Shown here: piece after piece, positions 1 to 7,976 of the stretch | Position numbering within the stretch: the stretch's first letter is position 1 | Layout: every line of letters starts with the position of its first letter | DNA from: a virus | Direction: 5' to 3' (one strand) | IMG/VR virus record: IMGVR_UViG_3300021962_000510 | Location: 1-27,759 of that record | Length of the DNA: 27,759 bases | Position numbers and translations under genes: made by a program | The notes under the pieces: model-generated | Database searches by the model: none | What the model saw: the letters and a program-made list of their open reading frames with translations, nothing else | Told to the model about the DNA's origin: nothing

Positions 1-60
1 TCTTCCATGCAAAATTGGAAAATCTAATAAAGGTTCATATTTGCTAATATCCTCTTCCAT
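1..60 (-). CDS. 5' end of an unidentified gene, cut by the window edge
   Basis: Only the first 20 codons are present, reading MEEDISKYEPLLDFPILHGR with no stop before the edge. The ATG (58-60) overlaps the TAA stop of the glycosyltransferase gene upstream as TAATG, the same coupling used at six other junctions here, so the start is credible although the product is not recognisable. Its position at the end of a run of glycosyltransferase genes makes another sugar-related gene possible, but nothing in 20 residues shows that. Confidence 0.6.
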   Translation of the reverse strand, partial: MEEDISKYEPLLDFPILHGR

Positions 61-1001
61 TATTTTAATTTATATAGGTCCATTACACTTTTAATTACCT
101 TAACGTGAGCATCAACTGTTGCATTTTCCTCATACCACTTTCTCCCATTAGCAGCTATAAACTGAACTTCTTCAGGATTATTTCTTAACTCTTCGAATCT
201 TTCAACATAGGCATCTGCCACTTCATTCCATCTACCTAAATCGCTACATTTTAATGCAGCATAATGGTAGTCTGGAATTAGTTCGTTGTGATATTTTATT
301 GTCAGTTTAGGTCTTACTAAACAACTTCGTAGTCCTAAAACATCAAAAGTCCTACAAGACACTTCAGCAGCACCATTTATATCGAGATTAATTGAGTATG
401 GAGCTATTTCGTTTATAAATTGTACAGGAAAAACTCTTCCATCATCAATAGTAAATCTTTCATCAAGTGCAAGAAACTCTCTTATTCCATACTTTCCTCC
501 TCTAAAAAATAGTTTAGTAGGAGTAATCTTTTCTTTATCGTATAAATCCTTAATTCTATTCTCTACATCTTGATGCAAAGACATATGAGATATTGGAGTA
601 TACTTTATGCCTGCATCTCTATAATCCTCTTCGTTTGCTTGAACTCCTAATGCTGCAAATAACTCAACACAATTTTCCATATCCCAAAAAGTACCTGGCG
701 TCATTCCTCTTAGTTTATCCCAATAAGAAATGTTAAAATACTTTTTATTGTCTGGATTCTCGATTATACAGTAGAAGTGTGAATATTTGCATGCAGGACC
801 GAAGTCTCTTTTTGGTGCTGGTCTTCCTTCTTCATCTAATTGATGGGAATTAATAGCTTCAAATTCAATATCAGGATGCATTTTCTTACACAACCTATAT
901 AATTTACAAGATGATATTAAATGTGTTACATTTGAATAGTAGAAAGGATCCTCAGCATCGGGATCTCCACATGGAAATTCAAAGTAAAACTTAAGCCTCA
1001 T
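60..1001 (-). CDS. Putative GT-B-like glycosyltransferase (CAP10/GT90 or CgeB-like C-terminal half)
   Basis: A 313-residue protein. I recognise no catalytic signature with certainty. The C-terminal third (about 200-310) resembles the nucleotide-sugar-binding half of GT90/CAP10 and CgeB-type enzymes: a stretch ending SINLDINGAAEVSCRTFD, then LRSCLVRP, an acidic/aromatic segment (ELIPDYHYAAL), and a closing helix pair with IAANGRKWYEENATVDAHV. That order (hydrophobic strand, small-residue turn, 'ngr.wy...t.' helix) is typical of those families. The N-terminal 190 residues are unassigned. It starts one base after the stop of a PF11397-type glycosyltransferase and is coupled by TAATG to the next gene, so it belongs to a sugar-transfer operon. 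A different sugar-processing enzyme is possible. Confidence 0.5.
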   Translation of the reverse strand: MRLKFYFEFPCGDPDAEDPFYYSNVTHLISSCKLYRLCKKMHPDIEFEAINSHQLDEEGRPAPKRDFGPACKYSHFYCIIENPDNKKYFNISYWDKLRGMTPGTFWDMENCVELFAALGVQANEEDYRDAGIKYTPISHMSLHQDVENRIKDLYDKEKITPTKLFFRGGKYGIREFLALDERFTIDDGRVFPVQFINEIAPYSINLDINGAAEVSCRTFDVLGLRSCLVRPKLTIKYHNELIPDYHYAALKCSDLGRWNEVADAYVERFEELRNNPEEVQFIAANGRKWYEENATVDAHVKVIKSVMDLYKLK

Positions 1002-1002
1002 T

Positions 1003-2271
1003 TTATAATTTATATTCTACTCTTTCACACCAACCTCTTTCTTCACTATAAGCCCAGAATACAACACGAGCTGGCTCTCTATCTACTAAGAAAAACTCTT
1101 CATAGTGAATATTTGCACCGTTTTGCATTAAGTTTGTTAATCTCCAATCACTAATATAGTTTTGGTTTATGCCGACTCCTTGCTCATCATCAAATGCAAC
1201 AAGTATGTGCTTGTAATCATTATGAGGAAAATCTTGTTTATGAACTGTTACTAAGTGGTAAAAGGACTTCATAAATGATTGCTCCCATAGCTCATCATCT
1301 TGAATATAAGGGTTTGGTGGATAGTTGTTATCTAATGTATACTTTTGTACTGCTCTTTGCTTAAAGTTGAAGCCTGCATACTTCTCATAATCTCTTAAAG
1401 TACGTACTGTACCTAAATCATAACCTGTCAAATCAACAGTAGGATCTTCTTCAGCTCGTAGCAATACTCTAATTTTCTTTCTAGCATAGTCTTGCTTTCT
1501 GTTAAAGTCTATTCCATTCTTAGAATCATCATCCCACTTTAACATTCCAGCTCTCTCTTCTCTCATAGTTGAATGCCAAATCACTAACTTATGTGGGTGG
1601 AACATATCATATCCGTGAGTATAAGATCTAACTGTTAAGTTTAACTCTTCACCACTAAAGTAAATGTCTGGATCATGTCTGACTTCTTTAGCCCATTCAG
1701 CTCTAGCAAAGCAAAAATGACCTGATAGGAACCTACTCATTGGAGGTTCAGTCATATCTAACCATCCATGAAGCAATCCTGGTCTAATAAAGATAGTTCC
1801 ATGCGGATAGAATGAAGCAAATTGTTGTTGCCAAGGCTCAGGAGTTCTTCCTTCAGGCTCTTTAAATGGATCATACAAAGGTAAATAAGCAGCTAGGATA
1901 GGTTTAAAACCTTTTGCTTCTAATCCACCATGCATTTCTAAGAGAGTTTCATCCCAATCTTGAGCAAATCTATGATGTGAATCAAGTTGTAAAATATAAT
2001 CTTGATTAGTTAATAGCACATCGTTAATTTGGGCTCTTGCCCAAGGTAAGCCTTGTGCTTCTAAATAAGGAACATCCATAATATGAAAGCGTTTATCATC
2101 TCTAAACTCATCCAAATTATCGAATCCATCCTCTTCTTTAAACTGTCTACAAATACCAAAGTGTATTCTCTTTGGATATTTTGCCATAGCTAAAGCATCC
2201 TTAATAGTTGGTACTAATTCTGGATCTCTGTAGGCTGGTAGATGTACAAATATTGTTGGTTTTTTACTCAT
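1003..2271 (-). CDS. GlcNAc-transferase-like glycosyltransferase (PF11397/GT60 type), copy 2
   Basis: A 422-residue enzyme with a GT-A fold pattern. Visible family landmarks are the N-terminal strand and AYRDPEL (about 13-19), the metal/nucleotide-sugar DxD-like motif LQLDSHHRF (about 94-102), FLSGHFCF (about 181-188), the FSGEE motif (about 205-209) and the YTHGYDMFHPH loop (about 217-227). These match the polypeptide GlcNAc-transferase family whose characterised eukaryotic members transfer GlcNAc to hydroxyproline or Thr. About 150 C-terminal residues follow the catalytic domain and end in GWCERVEYKL, a tail shared with the paralogue upstream. The ATG overlaps the end of that paralogue by 8 bases (ATGAGTAA), which implies translational coupling. 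Family assignment is firm; donor, acceptor and activity are not known. Confidence 0.85.
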   Translation of the reverse strand: MSKKPTIFVHLPAYRDPELVPTIKDALAMAKYPKRIHFGICRQFKEEDGFDNLDEFRDDKRFHIMDVPYLEAQGLPWARAQINDVLLTNQDYILQLDSHHRFAQDWDETLLEMHGGLEAKGFKPILAAYLPLYDPFKEPEGRTPEPWQQQFASFYPHGTIFIRPGLLHGWLDMTEPPMSRFLSGHFCFARAEWAKEVRHDPDIYFSGEELNLTVRSYTHGYDMFHPHKLVIWHSTMREERAGMLKWDDDSKNGIDFNRKQDYARKKIRVLLRAEEDPTVDLTGYDLGTVRTLRDYEKYAGFNFKQRAVQKYTLDNNYPPNPYIQDDELWEQSFMKSFYHLVTVHKQDFPHNDYKHILVAFDDEQGVGINQNYISDWRLTNLMQNGANIHYEEFFLVDREPARVVFWAYSEERGWCERVEYKL

Positions 2272-3523
2272 AACCTATGGGGTTTTCTATTCTTTCACAC
2301 CATCCTTTTGACTTGCTGTGAGGCCAAACTCTCCATGAGTGGGGTCTTTCAGAGCTTTCAAATTCTCTCCAGATGTGAATAAATTTATCGTTTTGATCTA
2401 CTTCAAAAAAGCCTTTTATTTCAAGTTCATTGGCATCTAACCTAAAGGCATCGTTACCATCTTTATCTAATAATGCTACTGCAAAGCTATCGTAGTCAGT
2501 CTCTAATAAAGCTCCTTTATAGATGTCAATACAAACTTTATGCTTAGTTGCTAAACCACTCTCATAATCGCCTTTAACTGGTGGTAAAGCGTAGTTTATA
2601 GTCTCTTGGTGTATTTGTCTAGTCTTAAATTTTAAGCCAGCATACCTTTCATATTCCTCTAAAGTTCTTTCATATCCCAATCCAAATAATCCTAAAGCAT
2701 TTCTTTGGCATGGGCTACAAGGAACATCATCCATATCAAAGATTTTTCTAAATCTATTATATGAAATTTTATCTCTATCTGCCCAATCTTGACTATCATC
2801 CCAATGCTTTGTCTTTCCTTCTCTTGTATATTCATGCCAAATAAGCGGTTTGTGAGGAGCAAATAAGTCATATCCATTAGTATAAGCTCTTCCAGCTAAT
2901 GAACTTTCTTCTCCATGAAAGTATAAATGAGGATCGTAAGGTACTTCCTTAACAAATTGACCTACAGTAAAGATAAAATGTCCTGATAAAAAGCGTGTTG
3001 GAAAAGGCTCTTTTAAAGCTTCCCACTTCTCAACGTGGTAGGGACGTAAGAAAGGAACTCCAGCTGGCATGAATCTATCTATATTTAAACCCCATACTTC
3101 AATGTTTCTTCCATCTGGATCATTTTTAGGAAAATAGCCAGGTAAATAAGCTGATAAAATAGGCTTTTTGTGGCCTTTTACTCTTAAATAATTAATGTAA
3201 TCTTTTAAAATAATATCCCAGTTCTTACTAAATCTATGATGAGAATCTAATTGAAGATAGAAGTCTTCGTTTGTATAAAACTGTTGAATTAAACTTCTTG
3301 CATGACAAACTCCCTTAGCTTCTTGGTAAGGGATGTCGATAATTCTAAAACGAGGATCATTTAAGTATTGATCTAACTTATCCCATTCATCTTCTTCAGC
3401 GTGTTGCCAAGCAATACATACAGTTAAATCGTCAGGATTAACTGCGTTTGATAAAAGGCTCTCTAAAGTAGATAATAGTTCTGGATCTCTGTAAGATGCA
3501 ATCGAAACAAAAATTTTAGCCAT
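2264..3523 (-). CDS. GlcNAc-transferase-like glycosyltransferase (PF11397/GT60 type), copy 1
   Basis: Paralogue of the next gene downstream. It carries the full family signature: IFVSIASYRDPEL at the N-terminus (about 4-16), EAKGVCHAR (about 68-76), the DxD-like LQLDSHHRF (about 90-98), RFLSGHFIF, KEVPYDP, FHGEES and YTNGYDLFAPHKPLIWHE. I start it at the ATG at 3523 (419 residues), which puts the first beta strand next to Met; a TTG 15 bases further upstream (3538) would add five residues and is less likely. After the catalytic domain is a C-terminal extension ending GWCERIENPIGYE, like its neighbour. The leader contains GTATAATATAG but no Shine-Dalgarno sequence. Expected to use a UDP-sugar in the host cytoplasm. 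The acceptor is unknown; the adjacent Thr/Pro-rich fibre proteins are candidates. Confidence 0.85.
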   Translation of the reverse strand: MAKIFVSIASYRDPELLSTLESLLSNAVNPDDLTVCIAWQHAEEDEWDKLDQYLNDPRFRIIDIPYQEAKGVCHARSLIQQFYTNEDFYLQLDSHHRFSKNWDIILKDYINYLRVKGHKKPILSAYLPGYFPKNDPDGRNIEVWGLNIDRFMPAGVPFLRPYHVEKWEALKEPFPTRFLSGHFIFTVGQFVKEVPYDPHLYFHGEESSLAGRAYTNGYDLFAPHKPLIWHEYTREGKTKHWDDSQDWADRDKISYNRFRKIFDMDDVPCSPCQRNALGLFGLGYERTLEEYERYAGLKFKTRQIHQETINYALPPVKGDYESGLATKHKVCIDIYKGALLETDYDSFAVALLDKDGNDAFRLDANELEIKGFFEVDQNDKFIHIWREFESSERPHSWRVWPHSKSKGWCERIENPIGYE

Positions 3524-3560
3524 AACTATATTATACAAATTTTATCTTAATATTCCAAAT

Positions 3561-3740
3561 TTATTCTGCAGATACAAAAATACCGTTTACTTTGTTAATA
3601 TACGGCGTAGCAGCTGCTTCTACAGCTATACAAGCTTCTTCAAAAGAATTAGCAGGAACTAAAAAAAGCATCTGTTTTGTTACAGTACCGCCATCTGGAT
3701 TTGCTATATTATAGTTTGCGGTTATTTTATACTGATTCAT
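3561..3740 (-). CDS. Small uncharacterised protein (59 residues)
   Basis: Starts at the ATG at 3740, after the fibre gene's stop at 3760; a longer version from 3878 would overlap the fibre gene by over 100 bases in another frame and is rejected. The sequence MNQYKITANYNIANPDGG, followed by a hydrophobic/aromatic strand (TKQMLFLVPA) and an alanine-rich helix (EEACIAVEAAATPYI), suggests a compact alpha/beta fold. There is no signal peptide or membrane segment. The leader is A-rich with TTTAAA directly before the ATG and no Shine-Dalgarno sequence. It lies between the fibre gene and the glycosyltransferases, so a fibre-assembly or fibre-modification role is conceivable but unproven. Confidence 0.65.
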   Translation of the reverse strand: MNQYKITANYNIANPDGGTVTKQMLFLVPANSFEEACIAVEAAATPYINKVNGIFVSAE

Positions 3741-3759
3741 TTTAAAAAGGTTTTTACTG

Positions 3760-6700
3760 TTATACTGAACAAGATATAGCACAACTAGTAAATGGTCCAT
3801 CTGTGCTATACAATAATGGTACAGCTCCGCCTGGGTCAGTTGTTGAAGATAGTATCTTAAATGAATCTGTTCCTCCAAGTGACCAGAAATACCATCTGTT
3901 TAAAGTTACTGAAGATCCTGCTGGGAATGCTACAACTACTGTACCTTGATTGCTACAAGTAGCACAATCATAATCAATTGCATCATAAAAATCATATCCT
4001 GCTGCAGGTGTTGCAGTAGGTGAAGGAGTAGGAGAATTAGAAGGTATTGTAGAACAATCTACATAATCCGTAACAACACCACTTGTATTAATTTGTGCAG
4101 CGTATGCGCTTGCGCCTTTTAATAATTTAAACCAGTTTCCATTACCATTAAATTGAGTACCTGAAGCTAAAGTCGAGCTATTATAGAATACAGTAGTTGG
4201 TATTGGTATATTTGTACCAGGTGCTGTGTAGATAGTAAAGGTCGGAGCACCACCTCTACAAGCATCTGTAGAGTTACCATATCCTCCCAAAGCTCCAAAT
4301 GCAGAAGCTGCTTGAGAGTTACTTGGAGTAACGCTTGGTGTTTGAGTAGGTGTTGGTGTTAAAGAAGGTACTGAAGAACAGCTAATTACTCCTGTTATCA
4401 CACCACTTACTCCTATTGATACAGCCCATTTAGTGCTAGCACCAGATTGGAATAAGAACCATCCTGAAGTTGATGGCGGAGTATATGTTGTTGTTAAGTT
4501 AGCATCTGTGTACAATTGAGCACCTACTGTTGGATCTGATCCAAATGCAGGTGGTTGATAAACAACTCCAGTAACAGTTCCACTACAAGCTAAGTTAGTA
4601 CTTCCATAGGTAGTTGTTGATCTACCAAACTGTACAGCTGGTGTTGTTGGAGTTGGAGTAACGCTTGGTGTTCTAGTAGGTGTTGGTGTTGGAGTACGAG
4701 TAGGTGTTTGTGATGGAAGAGTTGAGCATGTATAAACTGTTTGAAGTACACCACTTGCGTTTGGAAGTACTGCATATAAAGTACCATCATAAGAGAATAA
4801 ATACCATCCACTACCACCAGGAGTCCAAGTAGTTGTTAATCCTGGATTAGTGTACATTTGAGCACTTACTGCAGGACTGTTACCTCCACCAGCTCCGGGT
4901 GTTTGGTAAATAAGATCTACTCCTACAGTTCCAAGACAAGCAAAATACTCGTTAGCATAATCGCTTGAAGATCTAGAGAATATTGTAGCTGGTGTAGTAA
5001 CTGTTGGTGTTGGGGTCATCGTAGCACTTGGAGTGTTAGATGGAATTGCTGTACAAGCGGTTACAGTTTGAACTACACCACTTGTGTTAACTTCAACTGC
5101 CCAATAAACGCTACTTCTTCCTAACTTAAACCACCTATTACCAGGAATTGATGGAGCCCATGCAGTTGTACATGAGGCGTTTGTATATAATTGAGCCGTT
5201 GCTAATGGAGTACCTCCATCGGCTGGCTTTTGATATAATTGTTGGCCTGTTAATGTATCACTTTGGCGACAAGCATTGGTTGGATCTGTGTATGCTGTAG
5301 GAGCAGATCCTGCACCACCTGCAGTAAATGTTCCAAATTGGAATCCTACTGCACTGTTAGAAGGCGTTACTGATGGTGTTCTACTCACACTTGCAGTGGT
5401 AGAAATAGTAGGTGTTACGCTTAATGTAGCAGTTGTACTAATTGTCGGAGTAGGACTTATAGAAGCAGTCGTACTAATTGTTGGTGTAATAGAAGGTGTA
5501 GGTGTTACAGTAGCACTTGGTGTATTAGAAGGAATAGTAGAACAATCTGTTACAGCTGCAATAATACCACTTACGTTTACTTGAACAGCCCAATAAGTAC
5601 CACTTCTTCCTAACTTAAACCATCTTGCAGATCCTATTGCTGGAGCCCATGCAGTTGTACATGAAACGTTTGTATATAATTGTGCAGCGACTGTAGGTAT
5701 TGTACCATCAGTTGGCTTTTGATATAATTGTTGGCCTGTTAATGTATCACTTTGTCTACATGCTGTTGTACTATCACCGTAATCAGTTGGAGCTGATCCA
5801 GGTGCTCCTGCAGTGTAAGTTCCAAATTGCACTCCTACAGTACTTGTTGAAGGAGTTACGCTAGGAGTTCTAGATACACTAGCTGTTGTGCTAATAGTAG
5901 GTGTTACACTTAATGTAGCAGTTGTACTAATTGTTGGAGTAGGACTTATTGTAGCGGTTGTACTAATGCTAGGAGTTTGTGTTACTGTAGCACTTGGTGT
6001 ATTAGAAGGAATAGTAGAACAATCTGTCACAGTTTGAACAACACCTCCTATACTTACTAATACAGCCCAGTAAGTAGAACTTCTTCCTAACTTAAACCAC
6101 CTACTACCTCCAATTGCTGGAGCCCATGTTGATGTACAAGAATTATTTATATAAAGTTGTGCTCCTACTAATGGAATACCTCCGTCAGCTGGAAGTTGAT
6201 ATAATTGTTGGCCTGTTAGCGTATCACTTTGTCTACATGCTGTAGTTGAATCACCATAGTCTGTAGGAGCAGATCCTGGTGCTCCGGTAGTAAAGGTTCC
6301 AAACTGGAATCCTACTGCACTATTTGAAGGTGTTACAGATGGTGTTCTACTTATACTAGCTGTTGTAGATATCGTAGGTGTAATAGAAGGTGTAGGTGTT
6401 ATAGAAGCACTTGGCGTAGTTGATACAATAGTAGAACAATCTATAACTGTTTGGATTATACCACCTATGCTAACTTCAACTCCCCAATAAGTAGAGTTTC
6501 TTCCAAGCTTAAACCAAGAATTACTGCCAATGCTTGGATTCCATGCAGTAGTACAAGAAACATCTGTATATAATTGAGCACCTACCAATGGAGTACCTCC
6601 GTCAGCTGGAAGCTGGTAAAGATTTTGACCCGTTAAAGTATTGCTTTGTTGACAAGCTAATGTGCTACTAGCAAAATTAGTAGGAGCTGATCCTGGTGCT

Positions 6701-7140
6701 CCTGCGGTATAGGTTCCGAACTGGAATCCTACTGCACTATTTGAAGGTGTTACAGATGGTGTTCTAGAAATACTTGCCGTAGTACTAATAGTAGGTGTTA
6801 TTGAAGGAGAAGCTGTAATGGATGGGCTTGGTGTAGTAGAAGGTATCGTAGAACAATCTGTTACAGTTTGAATTACGCCACCTATGCTAACTTCAATAGC
6901 CCAATAAGTAGAACTTCTTCCTACTTTAAACCATCTGTTGCCTGCAATAGCTGGATTCCAAGCTGCTGTACAAGCGACGTCTGTGTATAATTGTGCAGTC
7001 GGGTTTGGTGTAGATCCATCTGCAGGCTTTTGGTATAATACTTGACCTGTTAAGGTATCGCTTTGGCGACAAGCTGTAGTTGAATCTAAATAAGGTGTTG
7101 GTGCTGCTCCAAAAGCTCCAGTAGTAAACGTACCAAATTG
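3760..7140 (-). repeat. Eight tandem protein modules of about 90-100 residues with mucin-like linkers
   Basis: Eight related modules alternate with Thr/Ser/Pro linkers. Modules 1-5 (7140 down to about 5038) are very alike, with three Cys each (ACRQ or ACQQ; a Cys after the AQLYT strand; DCST or ACTA). Whole DNA segments recur, for example TTGATATAATTGTTGGCCTG near 5230, 5719 and 6196. Modules 6-8 (about 4981-4037) are shorter and diverged, with only the first and last Cys kept. Linkers vary from about 10 to over 50 residues. Confidence 0.85.
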
Positions 7141-7300
7141 TACACCTACAGCACTTGTTGAAGGTGTTACACTAGGACTAGCACTAATAGTAGGACTAGC
7201 TGTAGTTGATATTGTTGGTGTTATACTTAAGGTAGCAGTTGTACTAACTGTAGGTGTTACTGAAGCAGTAATACTGATAGTAGGTGTTACACTAGGTGTT
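3760..7300 (-). CDS. Modular Thr/Ser/Pro-rich tail-fibre-like protein, C-terminal portion after a frameshift
   Basis: This frame is open from about 7370 to the TAA at 3760. It has no ATG, GTG or TTG until a TTG at 6588 (giving 942 residues from there), yet 6589-7300 already encodes one whole repeat module and part of the next, so it must be the continuation of the gene starting at 7930. It holds eight modules: roughly 6844-7140, 6421-6723, 6004-6306, 5527-5832, 5038-5342, 4710-4981, 4362-4635 and 4037-4305. Typical features are ACRQSDTLTGQ, AQLYT, WFKLGRSSTYWAV and DCSTIPS. Mucin-like linkers (TPTISTTAS-type) separate them, and a distinct C-terminal domain of about 80 residues with several Cys ends the protein. 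The T4-like position after the wedge genes suggests an adhesin or short fibre. I do not recognise the module family. Confidence 0.7.
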
Positions 7301-7522
7301 CTAAATACTTGCTGTAGTACTAATAGTAGGTGAAATGGAAGGACTTGCAGTTGTACTAATAGTAGGTGTTACTGAAGCAGTAATACTAATAGTTGGAGTT
7401 ACACTAGGTGTAGCTGATATACTAGCAGTTGTACTAATAGTAGGTGTTACACTAGGTGTTCTAGAAATACTTGCTGTAGTACTAATAGTAGGTGAAATGG
7501 AAGGACTTGCAGTTGTACTAAT
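7281..7522 (-). repeat. Direct duplication of about 82 bp within linker DNA (7281-7360 and 7441-7522)
   Basis: The two copies begin TAGGTGTTACACTAGGTGTT on the plus strand and run to GCAGTTGTACTAAT. They are identical except that the copy at 7281-7360 lacks two bases at about 7303-7304 (TCTAAATAC against TCTAGAAATAC). The offset is 160 bases, which would be 162 (54 codons) with the missing bases restored, so the repeat is in frame by design. The 2-base loss creates the TAG that ends the 209-residue frame. Confidence 0.85.
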
Positions 7523-7930
7523 TGTTGGAGTTACAGAAGGTGTAGGTGTTACTGAAGCAGTAATACTAATAGTAGGTGTAACGCTAGTAGTAACGGTTAC
7601 AGTAGGTGTTGGAGTTGCTGTTGGAGTAACACTTGGAGTTTGTGTTGCAGAAGGAGTCAATGAAGGAGAAACTCCTGGCGCTAATGCATAATTGTAAGTG
7701 TCTTTACAAGGTCCTACAGGTGAATTTACAACAATTTGGTCTACGTTATCAGGTGTAACAATAGTAACACCAGCTATCAATTGACCAGCTGACAAAGGTG
7801 AAACCGAAGCTCCATAGTTATCCACAGCAGGTATAAGTGTAGAACTACCTCCTATTGTATAAAACAAATTGAAGTAGTTTTCGGTGCTTAATCCGACACT
7901 TGAACACTGTATAAGTAACGTTTTTGCCAT
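7301..7930 (-). CDS. N-terminal portion of the modular Thr/Ser/Pro-rich fibre-like protein, ending at a frameshift stop
   Basis: A 209-residue frame with an ATG at 7930. It has a unique N-terminal domain of about 90 residues (MAKTLLIQCSSVGLSTENYF onwards), then about 120 residues of linker of the type SVTPTPTVT, TISTTAS and SISPTIST. It ends at TAG (7301-7303) in the middle of a linker repeat. A near-identical copy of the same DNA 160 bases upstream (7441-7522) has two extra bases (TCTAGAAATA against TCTAAATA on the plus strand) and reads through as SISRTPSVTP. Restoring two bases, or a +1 shift here, joins it to the downstream frame, giving a protein of about 1389-1390 residues. The truncated form may be real, an assembly error or a variable state. 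The leader contains AATATTTATA. Confidence 0.75.
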   Translation of the reverse strand: MAKTLLIQCSSVGLSTENYFNLFYTIGGSSTLIPAVDNYGASVSPLSAGQLIAGVTIVTPDNVDQIVVNSPVGPCKDTYNYALAPGVSPSLTPSATQTPSVTPTATPTPTVTVTTSVTPTISITASVTPTPSVTPTISTTASPSISPTISTTASISRTPSVTPTISTTASISATPSVTPTISITASVTPTISTTASPSISPTISTTASI

Positions 7931-7938
7931 TTAGTCTA

Positions 7939-7950
7939 ATATAAATATTT
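7939..7950 (-). promoter_or_regulatory. AATATTTATA leader element before the modular fibre gene
   Basis: In the 46-base gap between two fibre genes, the coding strand reads AATATTTATA about nine bases before the ATG at 7930. The same ten bases recur before the genes starting at 11249 and 20501. Its reverse complement contains TATAAATA, the T4 late-promoter box, but on the strand opposite the genes, so a late-promoter reading is uncertain; an AT-rich initiation element is the alternative. Confidence 0.35.
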
Positions 7951-7976
7951 TATTTCATTTTATTGTTAAATTCTTT

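Noticed and set aside
2692-2877. 61-residue minus-strand frame inside the glycosyltransferase gene
   Set aside because: Out of frame within a gene with clear family motifs; a shadow.
3741-3878. Longer form of the 59-residue gene starting at 3878
   Set aside because: The extra 46 codons overlap the well-supported end of the fibre gene in another frame and have unlike composition (Leu/Gln/Tyr-rich).
7140-7680. Repeat-spacer appearance suggesting a CRISPR array
   Set aside because: Units are short, irregular and in codon phase, and encode TPTIS-type linkers; there are no constant repeats with unique spacers and no cas genes.
7335-7691. Plus-strand open frame rich in Val/Gly/Leu/Ile (VVLIVGVTEAV-type repeats)
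   Set aside because: Antisense shadow of the Thr/Ser/Pro linker codons; the repeat structure keeps both strands open. The same holds for plus-strand frames at 5276-5584 and 8224-8667.
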